Positions 33,283 to 41,304 of a stretch of DNA of 64,000 nt are shown here, piece by piece (within the stretch, counting starts at the first letter, position 1; every line of letters begins with the position of its first letter). A program made the translations under genes and the position numbers. Source of the stretch: Planctomyces sp. SH-PL62 (GTDB taxonomy: Bacteria > Planctomycetota > Planctomycetia > Isosphaerales > Isosphaeraceae); the NCBI RefSeq assembly GCF_001610895.1, contig NZ_CP011273.1, positions 6,386,001 through 6,450,000 on the forward strand, in the 5' to 3' direction. The notes below the pieces were generated by a model, which was given only the letters and a program-made list of their open reading frames with translations, was not told where the DNA came from and ran no database searches.

Positions 33283-34806
33283 ATGCCGTCGGAGACCCCC
33301 CCTACTCCCAGCGCGCTGGACCGAGCCCGGAGCAAGGCGTACTGGCGGCTGCTGCCGTTGTTGTTCATCTGCTACGTCGTGGCCTACGTCGACCGGACCA
33401 ACGTGGGCTTCGCCAAGCTCGACATGCAGGAGGACCTGGGCCCCCTGGGATTCACCGAGTCTGTCTTCGGCTTCGGCATGGGGGTCTTCTTCGTCGGCTA
33501 TCTGCTGCTGGAGATCCCCGGCTCGATCCTGGTGGAGCGCTGGAGCGCCCGCAAGTGGATCTTTCGGATCATGATCTCCTGGGGGATCGTGGCGTCGATG
33601 ACGGCGTTCGTGCATTGCCGGGTGCCGTACCTGACGGACGCGCTGGCGAGCCTCACGGGGGGGCTGGCGGGGGTGTTCGAGACCGTCTTCGGCGGCGGCG
33701 AGGACTCGTACGCGGAGAGCCTGCGAGGCCCCGGCGCGGCGTTCGTGGCCCAGTTCTGGGGCGCGCGGTTCCTGCTGGGGCTGGCCGAGGCCGGGTTCTT
33801 CCCGGGGGTGATCGTCTATCTGTCGCACTGGTTCCCGCGCCGGGACCGCTCGCGGGCGCTGGCCTGGTTCTTCATCGCCGCGCCGATCTCGCAGATCCTG
33901 GGGCCGCCGATCTCGAACCAGATGATGAAGATCGGCGGCGGCGGGCCGGGGCCGTGGGGGTTGGTCGGCTGGCAGTGGGTCTTCCTGCTCTGGGGCATCC
34001 CGGCCGTGGTCCTGGCCTTCGTGGTCCTGGCGTTCCTGACCGACCGCCCCGCCCAGGCGACCTGGCTGACCGCCGAGGAGCGCGAGGCGCTCCAGGCCGA
34101 GCTGGACGACGAGCGTCGGCGGCACGCGGCGGCCGGGCACTTCACCATCGCCCAGGCCCTGGCGCACCCCAAGATCCTGCTCTTGGCCCTGGCCTTCTTC
34201 CTCTGCACCTGCGGCAACTACGCGGTGGAGATGCAGATGCCCTCGATCATCAAGGGCTGGTACAACCTGGACGTGGACACGGTGGCCTACCTGATCATGA
34301 TCCCGCCGATCGGGTCGCTGGTGGGGCAGATCTTCGTGGGCTGGAACTCCGACCGGACGAACGAGCGGCGCTGGCACGCCTCGCTGCCGATCGTCGTCGG
34401 CGCGGTGGCCATGGCCGTGATCCCCTTCACGAACGTGAACAACTACGCGGGCGGGGGCCGCTGGCTGACCGTGGCCGCGTTCACCATGGCGCTCGTCGGC
34501 TTCAAGGCGTACCTCCCCGCGTTCTGGACGCTCCCCACCCTGATCCTGAGCGAGTCGGCGGCGGCGGCGAGCATCGGCCTGATCAACTCGCTGGCGAACC
34601 TCGGCGGCTGGTTCGGGCCGACCCTGGTGGGGGTCCTGAAGGACAACACCAACTCGTACGACGCGTCGCTCTGGATCCTCTCCGGCTTCATGCTGGTCGG
34701 GGCGACGATCATCGCCAGCCTCGGCGTCGGCGGTCGCCCGGCCGCCGACTTGGCGACGGCCGAGCCCGAGCCCCCGGACGTCTCCATGCAAGCGGCCGAG
34801 GTCTAA
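33283..34806 (+). CDS. MFS transporter, anion:cation symporter (ACS) type
   Basis: This 507-residue inner-membrane protein has about twelve membrane spans. The start WRLLPLLFICYVVAYVDRTNVGFAKLDM and the GFGMGVFFVGYLLLEIPGSILVERWSARKW block are characteristic of the ACS branch, which imports sugar acids, tartrate or phthalate with protons. GLAEAGFFPGVIVYLSHWFPRRDRSRALAWF is the family signature around span 5. A hydrophilic insertion after span 3 (about residues 120-150) is longer than usual. A TATAAA hexamer lies at 33209-33214. The substrate cannot be named. A sugar acid would fit the glycan-degrading context. Confidence 0.85.
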   Translation: MPSETPPTPSALDRARSKAYWRLLPLLFICYVVAYVDRTNVGFAKLDMQEDLGPLGFTESVFGFGMGVFFVGYLLLEIPGSILVERWSARKWIFRIMISWGIVASMTAFVHCRVPYLTDALASLTGGLAGVFETVFGGGEDSYAESLRGPGAAFVAQFWGARFLLGLAEAGFFPGVIVYLSHWFPRRDRSRALAWFFIAAPISQILGPPISNQMMKIGGGGPGPWGLVGWQWVFLLWGIPAVVLAFVVLAFLTDRPAQATWLTAEEREALQAELDDERRRHAAAGHFTIAQALAHPKILLLALAFFLCTCGNYAVEMQMPSIIKGWYNLDVDTVAYLIMIPPIGSLVGQIFVGWNSDRTNERRWHASLPIVVGAVAMAVIPFTNVNNYAGGGRWLTVAAFTMALVGFKAYLPAFWTLPTLILSESAAAASIGLINSLANLGGWFGPTLVGVLKDNTNSYDASLWILSGFMLVGATIIASLGVGGRPAADLATAEPEPPDVSMQAAEV

Positions 34807-34812
34807 CCCCCT

Positions 34813-34846
34813 CGCGGCCGCCTCGCCCCGGGCGATGGCGGCCGCG
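34813..34846. terminator. Bidirectional hairpin between converging genes
   Basis: CGCGGCCGC (34813-34821) and GCGGCCGCG (34838-34846) form a perfect 9-base stem with a 16-base loop in the 60-base gap between converging genes. There is no T-tract on either strand. Confidence 0.4.
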
Positions 34847-34866
34847 CGACGGCGGGCCGGGGGACT

Positions 34867-36477
34867 TCACCGCGCCGGGCGGAGGACGCGGACGGCGTGG
34901 ATCGGCGGGAAGGCGCCTTCGAACGCCAGGCGGAAGTCGGCCCCGCCGTTCTGGGACCCGTCGAGACGGGCGTCGGGGAGGTCGAACCGGGCGATCTTCC
35001 AGGCGAGCGAGCCCGCCAAACCGACCCGACCGGCGGCGGGCTTGTACGCGCCGTTATGGTCGGCCGAGGGGTCCTGGGAATCGTACTGGAGGCCGAACGA
35101 GCCGCCGGGGACGTCGAAATAGTCGACCTCGACCGTGGCGGGCATCGAGCGGTCCCACTTGAAGCCGTCGTCCGCCCGGAAATAGAGGTAACGGGCGGCG
35201 GAGACCCCCTCGGCGGCGATCCGCGCGGACCTGTCCCCGGCCTCCGCGGGGACGGAGCGGCCGTCGGCGACGTCGATCCGCTCCAGGCCCTTCGACTGGT
35301 CGACGCGGTCCAGGACGATCGCGACCGAGGGGGCGTCGGAGTACGCGGTTTTCGGCCTCGGCGGGACGACGCCGGCCTTGAGCATGTCCACGTACTTGCG
35401 GGTCAGGTCGATGTACTTCCGGCCGTACTCGCGGGCCTCGGCGATCGTGGTCCCCTCGTGGAATTCGTTCCAGGTCTCCACGATCACGATCCGCGGCCGG
35501 CGGTTCAGGGTCCTGGTCCACGCCCGTTCGTAGAACGCGCCGTCTTCGCGGTCGACGACCAGGGGCTCGCGTCCCGGCACGGCCGAGTGGTCGTAGCCGG
35601 GGCCGATCTCGGCGACGCCCAGGAAATTGGGCTGCACCGCGCCTCCCCAGGCGTAGACGTCGTCGGCCTTCACGTTCCAGGAGATCTCGCGAATCACGTA
35701 CGGCGCGAGCCCGCCGAACCGCTTCGGGAAGTCGGCCTTGAGGCGGTCGATGCAGGATTGGTCGTGGGCCTTCGCGAAGGACGCCGAATACAGGTCGACG
35801 ATCGGGCGGCCGTCGAGGAGCGCCCAGTGACGCGGGGGGATCATCGAGAAGAAGTCCCGGATCGTCGCGAAGAACCACTCCCGGCCGTGGTCGGTCGTCA
35901 GGTCGACGTGGTAGCCCCAGCCGTTCGCCTGGAGGGTGGAGGTGTCGTAGAACAGGCCGACCGCCGGCGGCGACAGCCCTTCGGCCTTCAACTCGTCGAG
36001 GGCCTTCACGAACGGCGGGAGGCCCTCGAAGCTCCAGTGGAACGGCGAGCCCGGCGCGTGGTCGGCGGGGGTGCCCCAGAAGACCGGCAGGACGACGTCG
36101 ATCCCGGCCGCGATCATGTCCCGGAGCTGGCCCTTGTGCCAGGAGACGCTCCTGTACGAGAAGTCGTCGAGGGTCGGGGGGTGGGTCGTGAGGGCGTCGG
36201 TGCCGTCGCCGTCGATGACGTGGGCCTTCGTCGGGGCGTCGTACCAGTAGAAGTAATGGGTCATCACGACCCTGTCGTCCGGGCCGAACCGGCGGGCCGA
36301 GGCGAAGTCGCCCGGCATCAGGTCGATGTGCGGCCCGATCGCCGGCGGGATCTCCCGCGAGGGCTCCTGGGCGGGGGCCTCCGGGACGATCGCGAGGGCG
36401 AAGGCGAGGGAGATCGCGAGGGCCGCGACCCCCGTGGCGGTTCGCGCGGAAGTCCGTGGCTTCGTCGGGGTCTTCAT
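34867..36477 (-). CDS. Secreted DUF5010 / GH99-like glycan-active protein
   Basis: The 536-residue product has a signal peptide ending in PEAPAQ. It matches the DUF5010-type layout: RVVMTHYFYWYDAPTKAHV, a barrel with IDVVLPVFWGTPADH, VGLFYDTSTL and WALLDGRPIVDLY, then RPRIVIVETWNEFHEGTTIAE. The last contains a conserved glutamate pair of the GH99/GH71-like kind. A C-terminal jelly-roll-like domain (about 395-536) contains ARYLYFRADDGFKWD and VEVDYFDVPGGSFGLQYDS. The role is probably cleavage of an external polysaccharide such as mannan or fucan, by family analogy only. The gene converges with the MFS gene. Confidence 0.75.
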   Translation of the reverse strand: MKTPTKPRTSARTATGVAALAISLAFALAIVPEAPAQEPSREIPPAIGPHIDLMPGDFASARRFGPDDRVVMTHYFYWYDAPTKAHVIDGDGTDALTTHPPTLDDFSYRSVSWHKGQLRDMIAAGIDVVLPVFWGTPADHAPGSPFHWSFEGLPPFVKALDELKAEGLSPPAVGLFYDTSTLQANGWGYHVDLTTDHGREWFFATIRDFFSMIPPRHWALLDGRPIVDLYSASFAKAHDQSCIDRLKADFPKRFGGLAPYVIREISWNVKADDVYAWGGAVQPNFLGVAEIGPGYDHSAVPGREPLVVDREDGAFYERAWTRTLNRRPRIVIVETWNEFHEGTTIAEAREYGRKYIDLTRKYVDMLKAGVVPPRPKTAYSDAPSVAIVLDRVDQSKGLERIDVADGRSVPAEAGDRSARIAAEGVSAARYLYFRADDGFKWDRSMPATVEVDYFDVPGGSFGLQYDSQDPSADHNGAYKPAAGRVGLAGSLAWKIARFDLPDARLDGSQNGGADFRLAFEGAFPPIHAVRVLRPAR

Positions 36478-36647
36478 GGCGGGGCGCTCCCCGTCGGCCG
36501 CGACGGCGGGGCCGCCGGGGGCCGACGATCCTGGCTGGCGTGGAGGATGAGGCGGGGGGGCCGGGCCGCGATGGGCCCGACCCCGGCGCGATTATCGACC
36601 CGCCCGGGCCCGGGAGCAAGGGGCCCGTCCGGCCGTCCCGGCGTCGG

Positions 36648-37409
36648 TCAGACCTTCCAGTCCCAGGCGGCGACCTTCTCCAGCTCCTCGTGGCGGGTCA
36701 TGTCGAAGTGGAGCGGGGTGACGGTGATGTAGCCGTCGGCCAGGCCGGTGACGTCGGTCTCGGGTCCGGGGACCTCGCGGGGCGGGGTGTAGGTCATCCA
36801 GTAGTAGGTGCGTCCCCGGGGGTCCTGCCGGCGCTCGAAGCCTTCGCCGTGGCGGCCCAGGCCCATCGGCACGACCTTCACGCCCTTCGGCTCGCCGCGG
36901 GACCGGGAGGGGAGGTTGACGTTGAACAGCGAGCCGTTGGCCGGCTTGTTGGCGAGGATCTTCTCGATCACCTGCCGCGCCTGCCTGGCGGCGTGGGGGA
37001 AGTCGAAGTGCTCGGACAGCTCCAGCGAGACGGCGATGCTGGTGATCTTGAAGAAGGCCCCCTCGATCGCCGCGGCCACGGTGCCGGAGTAGAGGACGTT
37101 GATCCCGGCGTTGGCCCCGCTGTTGATCCCCGAGACGATCAGGTCCGGGGGCCGGGGCATCAGCTCGCAGATCGCCAGCTTCACGCTGTCGGCCGGCGAG
37201 CCCTCGATCGACCAGCCGAGGGGCGTGGCGTCGTCGTCGTCGACCTGCTTGACCACCAGCGGGTTCAGGAGCGTGATCGTGTGCGCCACGCCGCTCTGCT
37301 CCAGCGCCGGGGCCGCCACAGTGACCTCGCCCAGCTTCGTCAATTCCTTGCGCAACGCCCGGAGCCCCGGCGCGAAGACGCCGTCGTCGTTCGTCAGAAG
37401 TATATGCAT
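36648..37409 (-). CDS. surE: 5'/3'-nucleotidase SurE
   Basis: SurE is a divalent-metal phosphatase that removes phosphate from nucleoside monophosphates and exopolyphosphate. The 253-residue protein begins with the classic MHILLTNDDGVFAPG (metal-binding D8, D9), followed by VTVAAPALEQSGVAHTITL and LIVSGINSGANAGINVLYSGTVAAA. The C-terminal part (PLHFDMTRHEELEKVAAW) fits. ATG 37409 gives the expected family length, and the frame further upstream is non-coding. It diverges from the KaiC-like gene, with a 200-base gap. Confidence 0.93.
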   Translation of the reverse strand: MHILLTNDDGVFAPGLRALRKELTKLGEVTVAAPALEQSGVAHTITLLNPLVVKQVDDDDATPLGWSIEGSPADSVKLAICELMPRPPDLIVSGINSGANAGINVLYSGTVAAAIEGAFFKITSIAVSLELSEHFDFPHAARQARQVIEKILANKPANGSLFNVNLPSRSRGEPKGVKVVPMGLGRHGEGFERRQDPRGRTYYWMTYTPPREVPGPETDVTGLADGYITVTPLHFDMTRHEELEKVAAWDWKV

Positions 37410-37610
37410 CGTATCGACTTCGATCCTGTCCAGAGGAAGGGACGCGCCGCGAAAGCCCGGGACTCCGTCCTCCTCCGATGCTAACGGCGGTTCGATCACC
37501 GCGTCAACCGAGCGGCCCCTCGCGGCGGGGCGCGGGGCCGACCGTGGAAGTTTGGCCTCGAACTTGCTAGAGCATTCGGCGTCGACGATGATGTTGAGGA
37601 CGGGGGGGGC

Positions 37611-39122
37611 ATGAGTCAGGAATTGAAAGACGACGAACGTCTGGTCGCGACCGGGATCGAGGGCCTGGACGACATCCTGGGAGGCGGGGTCACTCCCGAC
37701 CGCGTCTACCTGATCGAGGGGAATCCGGGCTCGGGCAAGACGACCCTGGCGCTGCAGTATCTCCAGGAGGGCGTCAGGATCGGGGAGCCCGGCCTGTACG
37801 TCACCTTGTCGGAGACCCAGGCCGAGCTGAGGGCCGTCGCCCGATCGCACGGCTGGTCGCTCGACGGGATCACCCTGCTGGAGCTGGTGGCCCCGGAGGC
37901 CGAACTGGAGCCGGACAACCAGTATTCGATGTTCCAGCCGTCGGAGGTCGAGCTCGCCGAGACGACCCGGACGATCCTCGCGGAAGTGGAGCGGATGAAG
38001 CCGAGGCGGGTCGTGATCGATTCGCTCTCGGAGATGCGGCTGCTCGCCCAGAACCCGCTGCGCTACCGGCGGCAGATCCTGGCGTTGAAACAGTACTTCA
38101 TCGGTCGGTCGTGCACGGTCTTCCTGCTCGACGACAAATCGTCGGACAAGGAGGACCTGAAGCTCCAGAGCCTCGCCCACGGCGTCGTGAGCCTGGAACA
38201 GCTCTCGCCCGAGTATGGCGCGGAGCGGCGCCGCTTGCGGATCACCAAGCTCCGGGGCCGGAAGTACCGGGGGGGCTACCACGACTTCGTCATCGAGGTC
38301 GGGGGCCTGGCGGTCTTCCCCAGGCTGGTCGCCGGCGAGCACGACCATGGCCGACGCCGGGGGCTCCTGGAATCCGGCGACGCGGAGCTGGACATGCTGA
38401 TGGGGGGCGGCCTCCAGTACGGCACCAGCGCGGTTTTGCTCGGCCCCGCCGGCAGCGGCAAGTCGACCTTCGCCATGCAGTACGCCCGGGCCGCGGCGGC
38501 TCGCGGCGAACGCGCCGCGATCTTCGCGTTCGACGAGCGGCTGGAGACCATCCTGGAGCGGACCGAGGGCCTGGGGATGGACGTCTCGGAGGATGTCGCG
38601 GCGGGCCGGATCCGCATCCAGCCGGTCGACACGGCCGAGCTGTCGCCGGGCGAGTTCGCGCACCTCGTGCGGACGTCCGTGGGCGACGTCGAGGGGGCGC
38701 CGGGGGCGCGGATCGTCATCATCGACAGCCTCAACGGCTACCTCAGCGCCATGCCCGAGGAGCGGTTCCTGATCGCCCAGCTCCACGAACTGCTGACCTA
38801 CCTGGGCCACCGCGGCGTGGTGACGTTCCTGGTCGTGGCCCAGCACGGCCTGTTCGGGAGCATGAACACGCCCATCGACACCACCTACCTGGCCGACACG
38901 GTCGTGCTCTTCCGCTACTTCGAGGCGGCTGGCGAGGTGCGCCAGGCGATTTCGGTGGTCAAGAAGCGGAGCGGAGGCCACGAGCGGACCATCCGCGAAC
39001 TGCGGCTCCGCAGCGGCGGCGGGCTCGTGGTGGGGCCGCCGCTCCGCGAGTTCCAGGGCGTGCTCACGGGGACGCCTGCCGCCTTGGCTTCCGGGCCGTC
39101 CGGGAGCCGCCGGGATGGTTGA
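37611..39122 (+). CDS. KaiC-like tandem RecA-fold ATPase
   Basis: The 503-residue protein has two KaiC domains. Domain 1 has GIEGLDDILGGGV and Walker A GNPGSGKTT (37-45). Domain 2 has GDAELDMLMGGG and Walker A GPAGSGKST (about 278-286). Both have the following acidic position (TLSET; AFDER) and a Walker-B-like strand ending in D (RRVVIDSLSE; ARIVIIDSLNG). Where cyanobacterial KaiC has the S431/T432 phosphosites before DT, this protein reads DTTYLADT, so those sites are not conserved as I align them. No kaiA or kaiB is nearby. The stop overlaps the next gene, a hybrid histidine kinase, by 8 bases. A signalling ATPase coupled to that kinase is the likely role. Confidence 0.88.
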   Translation: MSQELKDDERLVATGIEGLDDILGGGVTPDRVYLIEGNPGSGKTTLALQYLQEGVRIGEPGLYVTLSETQAELRAVARSHGWSLDGITLLELVAPEAELEPDNQYSMFQPSEVELAETTRTILAEVERMKPRRVVIDSLSEMRLLAQNPLRYRRQILALKQYFIGRSCTVFLLDDKSSDKEDLKLQSLAHGVVSLEQLSPEYGAERRRLRITKLRGRKYRGGYHDFVIEVGGLAVFPRLVAGEHDHGRRRGLLESGDAELDMLMGGGLQYGTSAVLLGPAGSGKSTFAMQYARAAAARGERAAIFAFDERLETILERTEGLGMDVSEDVAAGRIRIQPVDTAELSPGEFAHLVRTSVGDVEGAPGARIVIIDSLNGYLSAMPEERFLIAQLHELLTYLGHRGVVTFLVVAQHGLFGSMNTPIDTTYLADTVVLFRYFEAAGEVRQAISVVKKRSGGHERTIRELRLRSGGGLVVGPPLREFQGVLTGTPAALASGPSGSRRDG

Positions 39123-40674
39123 CGATCTGGCCGCCGAGATCGAGGATCGGATCCTCCTGCTCCCACCCACCAGGAGGGACGCCGACGCCGCCGCCGTCGT
39201 CTTCAGGAAGGCGGGCCTGGCCCTGACCCTCTGTGGGGACGTCGCCGACCTCTGCGCCGAGATCGAGCGGGGAGCGGCCGTCGCCCTCCTCCCCGCCGAG
39301 GCCGTCCTCACGGATCGGGAAGGGCGCCTGGCCCGGGTGCTCGGCGAGCAACCCCCCTGGTCCGACTTCCCGCTCATCACCCTGATGCACCCCACCCAGT
39401 CGGCGGCGTCGATCCGCGAGTTGGAGCAGCTCGGCCCCATGACGCTCGTGCGGCGGCCCATCGAGATCCGGTCCCTGGTCAGCACCGTGCGGGCCGCCCT
39501 CCGCGACCGTCGCCGCCAGTACGACCGCCGCGCCGACTTCATCGAGCGCGAGCGTCAGGCCCAGGCCCTCCGCGAGAACGACCGCCACAAGGACGAGTTC
39601 CTGGCGATGCTCGCCCACGAGCTGAGGAACCCTCTGGCCGCCGTCAACAACGCCGTGGCGGTCCTGAAGCGGTCCGGCGACCCCGCCAGCCAGGCCTGGG
39701 CCAGCGGCATCGTCGAGCGCCAGATGCGCCAGCTCGTCCGGCTCATCGACGACCTGCTCGACGTGGCCCGGATCAACGGCGGGAAGATCCGCCTGCAAAC
39801 CACCCTGGTGGACGCCGGCCCGATCCTCGACCAGGCGATCGAGTCGGTGCGGCCGCAGGTGGACGAGCGGCGGCAGACGTTGACCGTCGCGATCGAGCGG
39901 GGCCGGCTGCCGCTGAACGTCGACGCCCCGCGAGTCGCCCAGATCGTCCTCAACTTGCTCTCCAACGCCTCCAAGTACGGCGAGCCCGGCGGGCGGATCT
40001 GGCTCACGGCCCGGCCCGAGGGGGAGGCCGCGGTCATCTCCGTGCGTGACGACGGCATGGGCATCCCCCCGGACAAGCTCCCGGAGATGTTCCGGTTGTT
40101 CGCCCAGGGGGACCGCTCGCTGGCCCGCTCGGAGGGGGGCCTCGGCATCGGCCTGACCATCGTGATGCGGCTCGCCGAGATGCACGGCGGGAGCGTCGAG
40201 GCCCGGAGCGACGGCCCCGGCGAGGGGAGCGAGTTCATCGTCCGGCTCCCCCTGGCCCGGGCGGCTGCCTCCCCATGCGCGACGAGCGCCCCCCCCTCCC
40301 CGCCGCCGTCGCGCGCGGCGCGGATTCTGGTCGTCGACGACAATCTGGACACGGCCTCCGGGATGGTGCAGTTCCTCCAGATCCTGGGCCACGAGGTCGT
40401 CGCCGCCCACGATGGGCACGCGGCCGTCGCGTCGGCCCACGACTTCCGGCCGGACGTCGTGCTGCTGGACGTCGGCCTGCCGGGGATGGACGGCTATCAG
40501 GTCGCCTCGGCCCTGCGCCGGGACGAGGCCCACAGGCGGGCCGTGCTCATCGCCGTCACGGGGTACGGCCAGGAGGAGGACCGGCGGCGGTCTCGCGACG
40601 CGGGTTTCGACCACCACCTGGTCAAGCCGGTCGACTTCGACGTCCTCGCCTCGCTCATCGGCGAGCCCGGTTGA
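39115..40674 (+). CDS. Hybrid histidine kinase with pseudo-receiver and terminal receiver domain
   Basis: The 519-residue cytosolic protein has three parts. Residues 10-130 look like a receiver fold without a phospho-acceptor aspartate (DRILLLPPTRRDADAAAVVF, AVALLPAEAV, DFPLITLM, VRRPIEI). Residues 155-385 are a HisKA/HATPase core with H168 in LAHELRNPL, then NLLSNASKYG, DDGMGIPPDKL and GLGIGLTIV. Residues 402-515 are a true receiver with VVDDN, phospho-site D452 (LLDVGLPGMDGY) and K504 (LVKPVD). It has no membrane span, so its input is internal, presumably the KaiC-like partner with which it overlaps by 8 bases. The output receiver has no DNA-binding domain. Confidence 0.9.
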   Translation: MVDDLAAEIEDRILLLPPTRRDADAAAVVFRKAGLALTLCGDVADLCAEIERGAAVALLPAEAVLTDREGRLARVLGEQPPWSDFPLITLMHPTQSAASIRELEQLGPMTLVRRPIEIRSLVSTVRAALRDRRRQYDRRADFIERERQAQALRENDRHKDEFLAMLAHELRNPLAAVNNAVAVLKRSGDPASQAWASGIVERQMRQLVRLIDDLLDVARINGGKIRLQTTLVDAGPILDQAIESVRPQVDERRQTLTVAIERGRLPLNVDAPRVAQIVLNLLSNASKYGEPGGRIWLTARPEGEAAVISVRDDGMGIPPDKLPEMFRLFAQGDRSLARSEGGLGIGLTIVMRLAEMHGGSVEARSDGPGEGSEFIVRLPLARAAASPCATSAPPSPPPSRAARILVVDDNLDTASGMVQFLQILGHEVVAAHDGHAAVASAHDFRPDVVLLDVGLPGMDGYQVASALRRDEAHRRAVLIAVTGYGQEEDRRRSRDAGFDHHLVKPVDFDVLASLIGEPG

Positions 40675-40803
40675 CGCCTCGGCCGATTCGGAGCTTCGGC
40701 ATCATTATTGCCCCTCCTTCTTCCAGGCCGCCCGAATCTCGAGAGTGGATCGGGCGAAGCCCACGTGAAGGGAGGCCGCCATGATTCGTCGACCGTGGGA
40801 CGC

Positions 40804-41217
40804 GTGCCGGTCAATACGGCGAGCCATGTCAACGAGGCGATCCGGCGCAAGTCGTGGGAGGATGTGCGGCGAGCCATCGCGGCGGGCCCGGAGGCCGTCG
40901 ACCGCCGTCTGGAGCAGCTCGACCGCGAGTGGGACTTCGAGCGGGCCCTGGAGACGCACGCGGCCGCGGCCGTGCTGGTAGGCCTGGGGCTCGGGGCGTT
41001 CGTCGACCGGCGATTCCTGGTCCTGCCCGCGACGATCGCCGGCTTCCTGCTCCTGCACGCCGTCCAGGGCTGGTGCCCGCCGCTCCCCATCTACCGCCGC
41101 CTGGGAGTTCGCACCCAGCGCGAGATCGACGACGAGCGCGACGACCTGCGGGCCCTTCGCGGCGACTTCCGCGACCCCCAGATCACGCGCCGAAACCTCG
41201 GGTTCGACGCCGGCTGA
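40804..41217 (+). CDS. DUF2892 small membrane protein (start uncertain)
   Basis: The coding frame contains VPVNTASHVNEAIRRKSWED, a helical stretch, then two membrane spans and WCPPLPIYRRLGVRTQREID. The last part is the DUF2892 (YgaP-tail-like) signature. I take GTG 40804 as the first plausible in-frame start (137 residues). The only strong ribosome-binding site (GGAGG at 40771-40775) serves an ATG at 40781 in another frame, so the true start may be there with a frameshift near 40784-40803. It follows the histidine kinase by about 130 bases. Function unknown. Members are integral inner-membrane proteins, some fused to rhodanese domains. Confidence 0.65.
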   Translation: MPVNTASHVNEAIRRKSWEDVRRAIAAGPEAVDRRLEQLDREWDFERALETHAAAAVLVGLGLGAFVDRRFLVLPATIAGFLLLHAVQGWCPPLPIYRRLGVRTQREIDDERDDLRALRGDFRDPQITRRNLGFDAG

Positions 41218-41304
41218 GCGCGGCCCCCCCCGACGGGGGCGGGCGAGCGGAGGCCCTGGTGAAAAGGCCGGGAAACGCGCCGGCCGGCCCGATCTCGATC
41301 CCCG

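Noticed and set aside
36648-39542. A 964-codon minus-strand frame that would fuse surE to upstream sequence
   Set aside because: SurE homology starts exactly at ATG 37409. The rest is antisense to the KaiC-like gene and the start of the histidine kinase gene.
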